Notes under the pieces: generated by a model
The model's database searches: none
Told to the model about the DNA's origin: nothing
Seen by the model: the letters and a program-made list of their open reading frames with translations, nothing else
Part shown: piece by piece, positions 23,838-33,236 of the stretch
Layout: every line of letters starts with the position of its first letter
Position numbering within the stretch: position 1 is the first letter of the stretch
From: Geoalkalibacter_A sp034189505
Lineage (GTDB): Bacteria > Desulfobacterota > Desulfuromonadia > Desulfuromonadales > Geoalkalibacteraceae
Reading direction: 5' to 3'
NCBI GenBank assembly: GCA_034189505.1
Contig: JAXHUR010000004.1
Location: 4,757-68,756 of the forward strand
DNA: 64,000 nt
Position numbers and translations under genes: made by a program

Positions 23838-24347
23838 TCAGTCGATCTTCTGAAAAGCCTTGGCGGCGGCTCCGCAGATTTCGCAGGGTCCGGTCGGTGC
23901 GCCCTCAATAGTGTGGCCGCAGACTGAACAGACGTAGTAATCCACCTCGGGATTGCTGCCGAGGTTGTCCAGCGCAGCCTTGTAGAGACCGGCATGCACC
24001 TTTTCCACCTGGTTGGCGAGCTTGAAGCTCCGCAGGGCGTCGGCGAAGCCTTCTTTTTCGGCCTCTTCGATCATCTTGGGATACATCTCGGTAAATTCAT
24101 GCGTTTCGCCGCCGACGGCCTCTTTGAGGTTCTCTTCGGTGCTGCCGACCCCTTTAAGGGCGCGCAGATGAGCATGGGCGTGGATGGTTTCAGCCGCAGC
24201 CGCGGCACGGAACAGCTTGGCGACCTGTGGGTGCCCGTCTTGTTCGGCTTTTTTGGCAAAGGCCAGGTAGGTACGGTTGGCCTGGGATTCCCCAGCAAAA
24301 GCTTCCTTGAGATTATTTTCGGTCTTGCTGCCGGTTAACTCAGCCAT
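23838..24347 (-). CDS. rbr: Rubrerythrin
   Basis: A 169-residue rubrerythrin. The four-helix diiron domain has its Glu/His ligands in AFAGESQANRTYLAFA, AAAAETIHAHAHLRAL and GGETHEFTEMYPKMIEEA. The C-terminal rubredoxin domain has CSVCG and CEICG. It acts as a peroxidase that protects anaerobes from hydrogen peroxide, the product of the superoxide reductase encoded 3.4 kb away. The ATG at 24347 has AGAGGA upstream; a frame open to 24515 runs through the promoter and is rejected. A strong promoter with an operator-like palindrome and a terminator frame it as a single-gene unit. Confidence 0.95.
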   Translation of the reverse strand: MAELTGSKTENNLKEAFAGESQANRTYLAFAKKAEQDGHPQVAKLFRAAAAAETIHAHAHLRALKGVGSTEENLKEAVGGETHEFTEMYPKMIEEAEKEGFADALRSFKLANQVEKVHAGLYKAALDNLGSNPEVDYYVCSVCGHTIEGAPTGPCEICGAAAKAFQKID

Positions 24348-24488
24348 GAAATCATTCCTCTCTTGAAAAGGGCGCCAGGGAGAAGACGACGCCAAACGGT
24401 TATGTCTTATAGCTTTTACGCACCCAATGATTTTGAATCCACGGTTCCCAACACCGCAGCCGGTACCAGAACACTTCAACCGTGTTGA

Positions 24489-24532
24489 TGTTACAAACAA
24501 ATTCATTGTAAACATTACCCCTGCATTGTCAA
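24489..24532 (-). promoter_or_regulatory. Rubrerythrin promoter with overlapping operator
   Basis: On the minus strand TTGACA (24532-24527), a 16-base spacer and TACAAT (24510-24505). The inverted repeat TGTTACAA - 9 bases - TTGTAAACA (24489-24514) overlaps the -10 box. Its arms differ by a single missing T. It resembles PerR/Fur-family boxes in form; the regulator is not identified. Confidence 0.7.
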
Positions 24533-24644
24533 CAGCATCCGCATCGCGCCGAAGCTAAGCGGGGTTGCCGTCAAGCTGATTTCATACTAAGATTTCTTTT
24601 ATTTATCTGACTGAATGCCACCGGCAGAACAGGGAGAGGTTGCC

Positions 24645-25103
24645 ATGAGTGATTTTCGCTTCGACAAAATCGAGCAGGAAGTGGTTTTGTTCCTCGCCGA
24701 CGGGATCGTCCTTGAGGGCACGGTTTTCCTTGCGCCTCATGCCTATACCCATGCCGGCCCCCAGACTCTTCTTGAGCTGCTGCGGGAGCCTGAGCCTTTT
24801 CTGCCGCTGCGGGACCGCGACGGCAGCCTGCGGCTCGTGAACAAGGGTGCTGTCAGCCATGCCCGCCTTGCAGCAGGCACAGTTGAAGGCCCGGAAGGGA
24901 TTCCCCTTGGAGAGAAAGTGGCGGTGAGCCTGTTTTTTTTCGGAGGAGAAACTCTGGAAGGGACGCTTTATATCGAAATGCCCCGGGACAAAAGCCGACT
25001 TAAGGATTTTCTCAACGCTGCGCCGGACTTTTTTCCCTTCGACTGCGGCGAAAGCCATTATATCATCAACAGCCGGCTGCTTTACCAGGTTATGCCGCTG
25101 TAG
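24645..25103 (+). CDS. Conserved hypothetical protein
   Basis: A 152-residue soluble protein of unknown function. It has no signal peptide or membrane segment. Two beta-rich halves seem related in pattern: VVLFLADGIVLEGTVFLAP near the start and VAVSLFFFGGETLEGTLYIE near residue 95, each a hydrophobic strand followed by EGT. This suggests a duplicated small beta domain. Polar and acidic residues fill the rest, ending NSRLLYQVMPL. The ATG at 24645 has GGGAGAGG upstream. It stands alone on the plus strand between rubrerythrin and the PEGA lipoprotein, with a terminator directly after it. Confidence 0.7.
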   Translation: MSDFRFDKIEQEVVLFLADGIVLEGTVFLAPHAYTHAGPQTLLELLREPEPFLPLRDRDGSLRLVNKGAVSHARLAAGTVEGPEGIPLGEKVAVSLFFFGGETLEGTLYIEMPRDKSRLKDFLNAAPDFFPFDCGESHYIINSRLLYQVMPL

Positions 25104-25114
25104 GCGTGAAGCGT

Positions 25115-25153
25115 GAAAAAAAGGCGAACTGTCCAGGCGGTTCGCCTTTTTTT
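25115..25153. terminator. Bidirectional intrinsic terminator
   Basis: AAAAAAAGGCGAAC and GTTCGCCTTTTTTT flank an 11-base loop (TGTCCAGGCG region). With A-runs before and T-runs after, it can stop both the plus-strand hypothetical gene and the minus-strand PEGA gene. Confidence 0.9.
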
Positions 25154-25175
25154 AGAAAGAGGAGCTTCTTTGCGA

Positions 25176-25577
25176 TTAAAAGCGGTTATGGTTGCTGCCG
25201 GAGTCGGCGGTAATCCGGGGGATGTCCCGCTGCAGGACGATTTCGTAGGAATCTTTGAGCTTTTTGGTGAACAGGGTGCCCAGCCACAGGGGGCTCCAGA
25301 TGACGCCGGCGGCCAGCCATTTGTTGCGTTCTCCTGCGTCCACCTCGTCCGTGCGAACTGCGTAGGAGATCGGTTCGTAGCCGGGTTTTTCCACCGTAAC
25401 CATCAGTTTCTGCCCCGCGCTCAGATTATATTCGTAACGGCAGGGCGTGTTCCCGATAGGTTTCCCGTCCACGAAAACCACCGCGCCTTGCGGTTGGGAG
25501 ACGAAGAGAGCTTGCTGATGCGCGCAGGCGCTGGTGAAAAACAGCAGAAAGGCAAGAGCCAGAAATTTCTTGAGCAT
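25176..25577 (-). CDS. PEGA-domain lipoprotein
   Basis: A 133-residue exported protein. The N-terminus MLKKFLALAFLLFFTSAC ends in a lipobox-like TSAC, so Cys18 is probably acylated. A PEGA domain follows (LFVSQPQGAVVFVDGKPIGN and TPCRYEYNLSAGQKLMVTVE), then a hydrophobic stretch WLAAGVIWSPLWLGTLF near residue 90 that may be a membrane segment. PEGA domains are surface or wall-associated beta domains without known enzyme activity. It may anchor at the outer or inner membrane. It ends at a terminator shared with the opposite gene. Confidence 0.8.
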   Translation of the reverse strand: MLKKFLALAFLLFFTSACAHQQALFVSQPQGAVVFVDGKPIGNTPCRYEYNLSAGQKLMVTVEKPGYEPISYAVRTDEVDAGERNKWLAAGVIWSPLWLGTLFTKKLKDSYEIVLQRDIPRITADSGSNHNRF

Positions 25578-25905
25578 AAAATTCAGACCTCTTTGGCGGC
25601 AGGTTAAATGTCGTGTGGAGCGAACATTTACAAAGAGCTGCCAATTTTAAAGCAAAAAAGATGCCGCGTTGACAGAAATGAGGTCCGGGCAAGCTTGAAA
25701 TCTACAGCGTTTTCCTTAAAAAGCAAAGAGATTTTCAGCGGCTAACCGTGAAAAATGAATTTTGTGGTGAACGGAGTCTGGATTTGAGTGATCGCGAACT
25801 GTGTTGAAAGATGGTCATTTTTTTGTCGCTTGATGGGCGAAAAGACCACATTTCTGTCAGGCGGTGAGGCCTGGGTGACACGCTATGGGCAGAAGCGAAG
25901 GCTTT
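25578..25905. other. Intergenic region without a gene
   Basis: 328 bases between the PEGA gene and the uvrA stop. It is AT-richer than its neighbours and should hold the PEGA promoter on the minus strand, but I find no convincing -35/-10 pair. A lone TTGACA at about 25669 (+) has no matching -10. No coding or RNA signal is seen. Confidence 0.5.
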
Positions 25906-28746
25906 TTATTGGTCAAGGTAGGGGCGTAGATAACGGCCGGTGTGTGACGCCTCCACCCGTGCGATTTCCTCCGGCGTCCCGCAGGCGACGACGGTTCCGC
26001 CGTTCTGTCCACCCTCTGGCCCCAGGTCGATGACATGATCGGCGGTTTTGATGACATCGAGGTTGTGTTCGATCACCACCACCGTATTGCCATCCTCCAC
26101 CAGGCGCTGAAGGACTTCGAGAAGTTTGTGGATATCGGCAAAATGGAGACCGGTGGTGGGTTCATCGAGGATGTAAATGGTGCGTCCTGTGGCGCGTCGC
26201 GACAATTCCCGCGCCAGCTTGATGCGCTGCGCTTCGCCGCCGGAGAGGGTGGTGGCGCTCTGGCCGAGTTTCACATAACCGATGCCGACCTCGCGCAGGG
26301 TCTCAAGCTTGGTCCGGATGCGCGGCACATTCTCCAGGAAGGCGCACGCCTGGTTGACGGTCATGTCGAGGATTTCGGCAATATTTTTTCCTTTGTATCT
26401 GACCTCAAGAGTTTCACGGTTGTAGCGCGCTCCCTTGCACACCTCGCAGGTCACATAGACATCGGGCAGAAAGTGCATCTCTATCTTGATGGTGCCATCG
26501 CCCTGGCAGGCCTCGCAGCGTCCTCCCTTGACGTTGAAGGAAAAGCGCCCCGCTTTGTAGCCGCGCACTTTGGCTTCGGGAAGCTGACTGAAAAGCCCGC
26601 GGATATCGCCGAAAACCCCGGTGTAGGTGGCGGGATTGCTGCGCGGCGTGCGTCCGATGGGAGATTGGTCGATATCGATGACCTTGTCGAGATGCTCCAG
26701 GCCAAGGATTTCGTCAACCCTGCCGGCCTTCTGCGGGCCGCGCCGCAGGCGCTGCACCAGGGCCTGAAAAAGAGTATCGATCACCAGGGTGGATTTACCG
26801 GAACCTGAAACGCCGGTGACGCAGGTCAGGCAGCCCAGCGGGATGCTGACATCGATGCCGCGCAGGTTGTTTTCCCATGCCCCGCGCAGCGTCAGAAACC
26901 GCTCTGCGGCGCGGCGGCGCGGCGGCAGGTCGATGGAGAGCCGCCCGGTGAGATATTGCCCGGTCAGGGAATCGGGATGATCCATGATCTGCTGCGGAGT
27001 TCCCCGGGCCACAATTTCACCACCGCGGACCCCCGCACCCGGGCCCATGTCGAGGACATAATCTGCGGCGCGAATGGTCTCTTCGTCATGCTCCACCACC
27101 AGGACCGTGTTGCCCAGATCCCGCAGGCGGCGCAGAGTTTCGAGCAGCCGCTGGTTGTCGCGTTGGTGCAGGCCGATGGAAGGCTCATCGAGAATGTAGA
27201 GAACGCCGGTGAGCGAGGAGCCGATCTGGGTTCCCAGACGGATGCGCTGCCCCTCGCCGCCGGACAGGGTGTCTGCGCGGCGCTCCAGAGTCAGGTAATC
27301 GAGGCCGACCTGGATGAGAAAACCGAGGCGGGCTCTGATTTCAGCCAGGATGCGGCGGGCGATTTCAGCCTTGCGCGCCGAGAGTTCAAGCTCGCTGAAG
27401 AAAAGGTCGGCTTCCGCAAGGGGCAGGGTGCAAACCTGGTGAATGGTCTTTGAACCGATGGTGACGCACAGGGCTTCGGGGCGCAGGCGTGCACCTTTGC
27501 AGGTGGGGCACGGCATGACGCTCATGAAGTTTTCAAGATTCTCGCGCACGCCGTCGGAGTCGGTTTCACGGTAGCGGCGCTGCAGGTGAGGAATCACCCC
27601 CTCGAACGGTTTTTCGTAAAAATGCTTTCGCCCCCCCTGCTCGAAAAAAAATTGCACTTTCTCACTCCCGGTGCCGTGCAGCAGTACCTGGCGCAGACTC
27701 TCGGGAAGCTTCGAAAAGGGGGTGCGCGCCGAAAAAGCGAAGTGCTCGGAAAGCGCTTCAAGCAGCTGCTGATAATAAACGCCGCTGCGGTTTTCCCAGG
27801 GGACAATGGCGCCCTCACGCAGGGAAAGTTGGGGATTGGGCACCACCAGGTCCGGGTCGAAATATTTGCGGGTTCCCAACCCCCCGCAGTCCGGGCAGGC
27901 GCCCTGCGGATTGTTGAAGGAGAATGAACGCGGCGTGATCTCCGGCATGGCGATGCCGCAGGCCACACAGATGTGGCGCTCGGAAAAGACCTCGGCCTCC
28001 GGGGTTTCATCCCGGTCGGCGCCGGCAGGGGCCACGGGCTCCACCCGCACCACCCCGTCCGCCAGCCGCAGAGCAGTTTCAAGCGAGTCGGCCAGGCGTC
28101 CAGCAATTCCCTCCTTGATGACCAGCCGGTCAACGACGACCTCGAGAGTATGTTTCTCGCCCTTGTCCAAAGCCGGCGGCTGGGAAAGCTCGTGAATTTC
28201 TCCGTCGATACGAACGCGAACGAAGCCGGTCGCGCGAAGCTGCGCCAGTTCTTCGCGAAGACTGCCTTTTTCGTCCCGCACAACAGGGGCCAGAAGCATC
28301 AGGCGGGTATTTTCCGGTAGATCCAGGATGCGGTCAACCATCTGCTCGATGGTGCGTGCGGAGATTTCGACGCCGCACCGAGGGCAGTGAACGGTTCCGG
28401 CGCGCGCATACAGCAGCCGCAGATAATCGTGGATTTCAGTGACTGTGCCGACGGTGGAGCGCGGGTTCGTCGAGCCCGATTTCTGGTCGATGGCGATGGC
28501 GGGCGAGAGGCCCTCGATGCTCTCCACATCGGGTTTCTGCATCTGTTCCAGGAACTGCCGGGCATAGGCGGACAGGCTTTCCACATAGCGCCGCTGCCCC
28601 TCGGCATAGATGGTGTCGAAAGCCAGGGTCGACTTGCCCGACCCGGAAACCCCGGTAATCACCACCAGTTGCTCGCGCGGGATGTTGGCATCGATATTTT
28701 TGAGATTATGTTCGCGGGCGCCGCGAATGACGATCGATTTAATCAT
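25906..28746 (-). CDS. uvrA: Excinuclease ABC subunit A
   Basis: A 946-residue UvrA, the usual length. Two ABC ATPase halves are present: Walker A GVSGSGKSTLAFDTIYAEGQ at about residue 32 and GVSGSGKSTLVIDTLF at about 640, signatures LSGGEGQRIRLG and LSGGEAQRIKLA, and Walker B LYILDEPSIGLHQ and IYILDEPTTGLH. Zinc-binding CPRCG, CPDCGG, CPTCKG and CEACQGDG/CEVCKGARYN pairs are intact. It finds DNA lesions and loads UvrB in nucleotide excision repair. Its ATG overlaps the phosphohexomutase stop by 4 bases. mfd, which recruits UvrA to stalled polymerase, is at the head of the same gene run. Confidence 0.98.
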   Translation of the reverse strand: MIKSIVIRGAREHNLKNIDANIPREQLVVITGVSGSGKSTLAFDTIYAEGQRRYVESLSAYARQFLEQMQKPDVESIEGLSPAIAIDQKSGSTNPRSTVGTVTEIHDYLRLLYARAGTVHCPRCGVEISARTIEQMVDRILDLPENTRLMLLAPVVRDEKGSLREELAQLRATGFVRVRIDGEIHELSQPPALDKGEKHTLEVVVDRLVIKEGIAGRLADSLETALRLADGVVRVEPVAPAGADRDETPEAEVFSERHICVACGIAMPEITPRSFSFNNPQGACPDCGGLGTRKYFDPDLVVPNPQLSLREGAIVPWENRSGVYYQQLLEALSEHFAFSARTPFSKLPESLRQVLLHGTGSEKVQFFFEQGGRKHFYEKPFEGVIPHLQRRYRETDSDGVRENLENFMSVMPCPTCKGARLRPEALCVTIGSKTIHQVCTLPLAEADLFFSELELSARKAEIARRILAEIRARLGFLIQVGLDYLTLERRADTLSGGEGQRIRLGTQIGSSLTGVLYILDEPSIGLHQRDNQRLLETLRRLRDLGNTVLVVEHDEETIRAADYVLDMGPGAGVRGGEIVARGTPQQIMDHPDSLTGQYLTGRLSIDLPPRRRAAERFLTLRGAWENNLRGIDVSIPLGCLTCVTGVSGSGKSTLVIDTLFQALVQRLRRGPQKAGRVDEILGLEHLDKVIDIDQSPIGRTPRSNPATYTGVFGDIRGLFSQLPEAKVRGYKAGRFSFNVKGGRCEACQGDGTIKIEMHFLPDVYVTCEVCKGARYNRETLEVRYKGKNIAEILDMTVNQACAFLENVPRIRTKLETLREVGIGYVKLGQSATTLSGGEAQRIKLARELSRRATGRTIYILDEPTTGLHFADIHKLLEVLQRLVEDGNTVVVIEHNLDVIKTADHVIDLGPEGGQNGGTVVACGTPEEIARVEASHTGRYLRPYLDQ

Positions 28747-30158
28747 GTCAGCCTGCGCTCCAATCCCTCAACCATCTCCTGGCCATGATCCAGCAGGGCA
28801 TCGGCGGTGTTCCCGGCAGGGGCTTCGGCGTAAAGACGGACCAGCGATTCGGTTCCCGAGGGCCTCAGCAGCAGCCACGCCTCGTTTTCGAGGTGCCATT
28901 TGACGCAGTCGATGCGCGTGGTGGCCTGCACTTTCAACCCGGCAACAGACGACGGCTGCAGGTCTGCAAGGTGGCGCTGCAGTGCCTGCGGCGAAACTGC
29001 GGGCAGGGGCAGATTGCGCTGACGGTAATGAAGGGGGCCGAACTGTCGCTGCAGTTCGCGCTTCAGTTCATGCAGCGGACGTCTGCTGCAGCCGAGAGAT
29101 TCGAGCAACAGCAGTGCAGCAAGCTGCCCATCGCGGTCGGGGAGGTGACGGGGAATGCCCGGGGCGCCGCTTTCTTCACCGGCCATCAGGACCTGGTCAT
29201 CGAGGATGGCCTGGCAGGCGTGTTTGAAGCCGACAGCAACCTCCGTCAGCGGCAGGTTGTAACGGGCACAGATCCGGTCGATCATCCGGGTGGTGGAGGT
29301 TGATTTGATGATGCGTCCGCGCTCTCCCCGCTGCGCCAGCAGGTGTTGCAGAAGCAGGGGGAACAACTCCTGCGGGCCGAGAAAATCTCCGTTTTCATCG
29401 ATGGCCGCAAGGCGGTCGCCGTCACCATCGGTGGCCAGCCCGAGGGTTGCGGCTCCTGTTCGGACGAGATGGCTTAACTCGCCAAGGTGTGCGGCAATGG
29501 GGTTGGGGTTGATTCCGCCGAAGCCGGGATTGTCCCCGCCATGCAGGAGTTTGACCTCAAAGCCAAGTTCGGCCAGCGGCGCAGCGAGCATGTCGCCGGT
29601 TGCGCCGTGCATGACGTCGAGCCCGATGGGGCAGGCGGCTGCTCTGATATGATCCTCGTTGACGAATGCCCGCAGGGCTGCCTGATAAGCGCTGCGACCG
29701 TCAATTGATTCGATGCGGCCGGGGCTTGTGCCGTGATGGGGTAATGCTGCCTGACACAGCAGATATTCGATTTTTTCGGTGGTGGACGGCCGGGCGCTGC
29801 CGCCGAAATATTCCTTGAGCTTGAGGCCGCTGTACTGGGGAGGGTTGTGCGAGGCGGTAATCACGATGCCGGCACCGGCATTTTTGTGCCGCACCATCCA
29901 CGAAACGGCCGGGCTTGGAGCGAAGTCCTGCATCAGCCAGACATTGAGGCCGTACCTCGCGGCCGTATCGGCGACCTCCTCGGCGAAGGCGCGAGACTGA
30001 AAACGGCGGTCGTAGCCGATGACCAGCCCCCGATGGGCAAGATGTTCATCCTGAAGGTAGCGGAGGATGGCGGATGTGACCTGGGTCAGGCGGGCAAGGG
30101 TAAAGTCGCGCGCGATAACGCCACGCCAGCCGTCGGTGCCGAAAGTTGCTTCGCTCAT
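28743..30158 (-). CDS. Phosphoglucomutase/phosphomannomutase family protein
   Basis: A 471-residue alpha-D-phosphohexomutase. The four family loops are visible: active-site Ser in GIVITASHNPPQYSGLK (about residue 100), Mg2+ loop LATDGDGDRLAAID (about 240), sugar-binding loop GEESGAPGIPRHL (about 325) and phosphate loop LLRPSGTESLVRLY near the C-terminus. It interconverts hexose 1- and 6-phosphates; glucose or mannose specificity cannot be told. It overlaps pdxA and uvrA by 4 bases each, so all three are translationally coupled. Its place between pdxA and uvrA gives no metabolic hint. Confidence 0.93.
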   Translation of the reverse strand: MSEATFGTDGWRGVIARDFTLARLTQVTSAILRYLQDEHLAHRGLVIGYDRRFQSRAFAEEVADTAARYGLNVWLMQDFAPSPAVSWMVRHKNAGAGIVITASHNPPQYSGLKLKEYFGGSARPSTTEKIEYLLCQAALPHHGTSPGRIESIDGRSAYQAALRAFVNEDHIRAAACPIGLDVMHGATGDMLAAPLAELGFEVKLLHGGDNPGFGGINPNPIAAHLGELSHLVRTGAATLGLATDGDGDRLAAIDENGDFLGPQELFPLLLQHLLAQRGERGRIIKSTSTTRMIDRICARYNLPLTEVAVGFKHACQAILDDQVLMAGEESGAPGIPRHLPDRDGQLAALLLLESLGCSRRPLHELKRELQRQFGPLHYRQRNLPLPAVSPQALQRHLADLQPSSVAGLKVQATTRIDCVKWHLENEAWLLLRPSGTESLVRLYAEAPAGNTADALLDHGQEMVEGLERRLT

Positions 30159-31159
30159 GACTTCTCGTCGGCCATGCGGGCGGCCATCAGCACCGCCGCG
30201 ACCAGGCTGTCGGCGCTGGCTGTGCCGGTCCCGGCAATATCATGGGCGGTGCCGTGATCGACGGAGGTTCGCACGATAGGAAGCCCCAGGGTCAGGTTGA
30301 CGCCGTCATCGAAATGCAGCAGCTTCAAGGGGATCAGGGCCTGGTCGTGGTACATGCATACCACCGCGTCGTAGCGGCCCTGAACGGCAAAATGAAAGAG
30401 GGTATCTGCACTGAAAGGCCCTTGCGCATCGATGCCGGCCGCCTGGGCCTCCCGGACGGCCGGTTCAATGAGGCGCTGTTCTTCATCGCCGAACAGTCCT
30501 CCCTCTCCAGCGTGGGGATTGAGAGCCGTTACGGCGATGCGCGGCGATTTCAATCCGAAATAGCGCTTCAGGTCACCATCGGTGATGCGCAGGGTAGTAA
30601 AAATCTCCTGCCGGGAAAGCGCCTGCGGGACAGCGCGCAGGGGGAGGTGGGTGGTGACCAGGGAAACCCGCAACCGAGCGCCGGCGAGCATCATGACCAC
30701 CCGCTCGACACCGCAGCGTCTGGCCAGCAGTTCGGTGTGGCCGGGAAAGTCGTACCCTGCCGCGCGGATGGCCGCCTTGCTGATGGGCGCGGTCACCATT
30801 CCGGCGGCGTTGCCGTCGCGGCAGCGAGCGCAGGCCCACTCGATATATTCAGCCATGGCCAGGCCGTGAGCGGCATCGGGCGCTGCCCCGGGCACGGGTA
30901 GGGGGTCGAAATGCGACAGGGCCTTTACGGCCAGAACTTTCTCGCCGATGCGGAGTTCATAATCGGCAGGACCGCAGGAGGCTTTGATCTGTGCCTGTTG
31001 GTGAAAAGTCGTGGCGGCCTGCTGCAGGACATGCGGGTCGCCGGCCACCACCACAGGATGAGACAGCCCATCAAAACTGCCGGCCAGCAGCGCTTTGACG
31101 ATGATTTCAGGACCGATCCCGGTCGGATCTCCCATGGTGATGATCAGAGGTTTTTGCAC
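30155..31159 (-). CDS. pdxA: 4-hydroxythreonine-4-phosphate dehydrogenase PdxA
   Basis: A 334-residue PdxA. TMGDPTGIGPEIIVKAL opens the protein, and the metal-binding His residues are in DFPGHTELLA, CMYHDQALIPLK and TSVDHGTAHDIAGTG. It oxidises 4-phosphohydroxy-L-threonine with NAD+ in the DXP-dependent pathway to pyridoxal phosphate. The start is a GTG at 31159 with GGAGG five bases upstream; the frame extends 27 codons further but into the surA 3' end and lacks homology. It overlaps the phosphohexomutase start by 4 bases. Confidence 0.94.
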   Translation of the reverse strand: MQKPLIITMGDPTGIGPEIIVKALLAGSFDGLSHPVVVAGDPHVLQQAATTFHQQAQIKASCGPADYELRIGEKVLAVKALSHFDPLPVPGAAPDAAHGLAMAEYIEWACARCRDGNAAGMVTAPISKAAIRAAGYDFPGHTELLARRCGVERVVMMLAGARLRVSLVTTHLPLRAVPQALSRQEIFTTLRITDGDLKRYFGLKSPRIAVTALNPHAGEGGLFGDEEQRLIEPAVREAQAAGIDAQGPFSADTLFHFAVQGRYDAVVCMYHDQALIPLKLLHFDDGVNLTLGLPIVRTSVDHGTAHDIAGTGTASADSLVAAVLMAARMADEKS

Positions 31160-31191
31160 GGCCACCTCCGGCGACCTTCCGATGAAGAGGG

Positions 31192-32151
31192 TCAGATGAG
31201 GATTTCGATATGAGCGTCCTTCTTCAGGGTACGGCTCCACTCCTGAAAGCGCTGCTCGCGGTCCTGCGACAGGAGCTTCTCGCGAATTTCGTCCTTCACT
31301 GTATCGAAGCGGCGGATCGGTCCGGGATGACGGCCTTCAACGCTGAGAATGAAAATCCCCTCCGGTGTTTCGATCAGATCCGTCACCTCGCCTTCTTCCA
31401 GGCCCTCGACAGCGCGCGCAAAAGAGGGGCGCAGCTCGTCCCGGGTAAAGGTGCCGAGGTCACCACCGTCAACATTGTCATCGGTGCTGTAGATGAAAAT
31501 CGTCGAGTAGAAATCCTCTCCCTGGCGCAGAAGAGCCAACGCCTCCCGGGCGCGTTCGCGGATATCCTCCACCTGGGTATTGCCGATCATGGAGTCGCGG
31601 GGAATGGCAAATTGCAGATAGGCCAGGCTCACGGTAGGATCGCCGCGAAAGCTGTCGATGTTTTCACGGAAATAATCGCGAACCTCGCGCTCTGAGACCT
31701 CGACTTTGCTCTGGACTTCGCGGCCGATGAGCTTGAAGCGCAAAATCTGCTGGCGCAGTTTTTCCCGATAATCGTTCAGGCTCAGGTTCTGCGCCGCCAG
31801 GGCCTGCCGCAGCTGATCGCGGGTGATGTTGTTCTGTTTGACCACGTCATCGATGGCCTCCTCCACCTCGGCTTCGCTGACTTCCAGCCCCAACTCGCGT
31901 ACCCGCTGGTTGACCAGCTTCTGCTCGATCAGCTGCTCCAGAACCTGCTGTCTCAGCGCAACATTATCCGCCGGCGAGGGGCGGCCGGCGGCGGCTTCCC
32001 CGGCAAGAACCGATTCAATCTCGCGTTCCAGTTCGTAGGTGGTAATAATGTCCTGGTTCACCACTGCCGCGACCTTGTTGAGGACCTCGGCATGCCCGCA
32101 CATGGCGCCAAGCAAAATAAGTGCGGCCGTCCAGAAAATGCGGACCTTCAT
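31192..32151 (-). CDS. SurA-like periplasmic peptidyl-prolyl isomerase
   Basis: A 319-residue exported chaperone. Signal peptide MKVRIFWTAALILLGAMCGHA is followed by a SurA N-terminal helical domain (EVLNKVAAVVNQDIITTYEL, a hallmark) and one parvulin domain (about 175-285) with DNVDGGDLGTFTRDELRPSF and ETPEGIFILSVEGR. SurA from E. coli has two parvulin domains; this has one. It helps fold outer-membrane proteins. I prefer the ATG at 32151 because the signal peptide begins there; an ATG at 32172 is possible and neither has a clear ribosome site. A second PPIase gene lies directly upstream. Confidence 0.88.
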   Translation of the reverse strand: MKVRIFWTAALILLGAMCGHAEVLNKVAAVVNQDIITTYELEREIESVLAGEAAAGRPSPADNVALRQQVLEQLIEQKLVNQRVRELGLEVSEAEVEEAIDDVVKQNNITRDQLRQALAAQNLSLNDYREKLRQQILRFKLIGREVQSKVEVSEREVRDYFRENIDSFRGDPTVSLAYLQFAIPRDSMIGNTQVEDIRERAREALALLRQGEDFYSTIFIYSTDDNVDGGDLGTFTRDELRPSFARAVEGLEEGEVTDLIETPEGIFILSVEGRHPGPIRRFDTVKDEIREKLLSQDREQRFQEWSRTLKKDAHIEILI

Positions 32152-32245
32152 GTTGCGCGTCACAAAAATCATACAAAATTATCCATGATCGGGTGATAAG
32201 TCGGCCTGGCTCGAGGAGAAAGCAGCAGGCACGGAACAGGTGACA

Positions 32246-33211
32246 TTAAAGCAGCGGCCAGTTGACTTCCAGCTCCGAGCGTGCCCCAAGATCCAGCAGC
32301 CAGGCGCGCCGGGCGGCGGCTTCCTTCTGGCGACGCAGACGAGCGCGGATTTCTTCCTCGGCCTGTTCCAGGGACAGGTTCTGGGCGGGACGTACTTCCT
32401 CGACGCGGAAAATATGATAACCGTATTCGCTGCTGACCAGCGGGCTCAGTTCGCCCGGCGCCAGATCGAATACAACTTCATCGAATCGGCTCGGCATTTC
32501 CCCCCGCGGGAAAAATCCAAGATCTCCCCCCTGGTCCCCATCGGGGGAGAGGGAGAAGCGCTGCGCCATCTCGACGAAGGAGGCGCCGTTGCGCAGGCGC
32601 GCCACAATCTCTTCACCCTGCTCCTCATTGTCCACCAGAATCTGGCGTGCCCGCACGCGCAGAGGCCGCACAAACTCATCGCGATGGGTGGCGTAATAAT
32701 CGGCGATTTCCTCTGCCCCGACCTTGATTTTGCGGTGCACTTCCTGCTCGAGAACCTTATCGATCATGAGGCGTTCCGTCAGATCTTCCCGGATCCGTTC
32801 CAGAGAGAGGTTGCGGCGCGAAAGCATGCGGTCGAAATTTCCGTCGGGGTAATCGCGGCGCATCTCGGCAAGAGCGGCTTCGACCTCAGCCTCATCGACA
32901 TGAATTCCACGGCGTCGCGCTTCGGCCAGGGCCAGTTCCTGGTCGATAACCTGCCGCAGGAAAGATCGCCGCAACTCATCTTTTTCGTTTTGCGCGAGGG
33001 TGTGGTCCAGGGGAAGCGTAGCGGCGAATCGGCGATTGAATTCGTCCAGCCTCATAACCCGGTCGTCGATTCGCAGCAGCACCGGAGAGGATGAATCGGG
33101 CTGGTTGCGGCATCCGGCCAGGCCGCTCGCCACAATCAGCACCGCCAGCGCCGATAGCACAAGCAGCGAGGAGAAAATGCGGGATTTTCGATGGAAAACT
33201 ACCTTGTCCAT
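32246..33211 (-). CDS. Parvulin-type peptidyl-prolyl isomerase lipoprotein
   Basis: A 321-residue protein. The N-terminal hydrophobic segment ends in a lipobox, SGLAGC (Cys about residue 34), so it is probably lipid-anchored. A SurA/PrsA-like helical region (about 55-165) and a parvulin domain follow, with VRARQILVDNEEQGEEIVAR, GDQGGDLGFFPRGEMPSRFD and SEYGYHIFRVEEV. It is likely an envelope foldase that works with the neighbouring SurA-like protein. AGGA precedes the ATG. It sits 25 bases after mfd and about 95 bases before the next PPIase gene, so the two are probably co-transcribed. Confidence 0.88.
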   Translation of the reverse strand: MDKVVFHRKSRIFSSLLVLSALAVLIVASGLAGCRNQPDSSSPVLLRIDDRVMRLDEFNRRFAATLPLDHTLAQNEKDELRRSFLRQVIDQELALAEARRRGIHVDEAEVEAALAEMRRDYPDGNFDRMLSRRNLSLERIREDLTERLMIDKVLEQEVHRKIKVGAEEIADYYATHRDEFVRPLRVRARQILVDNEEQGEEIVARLRNGASFVEMAQRFSLSPDGDQGGDLGFFPRGEMPSRFDEVVFDLAPGELSPLVSSEYGYHIFRVEEVRPAQNLSLEQAEEEIRARLRRQKEAAARRAWLLDLGARSELEVNWPLL

Positions 33212-33236
33212 AGGTCCTGGAAAAAAACTATCATAG

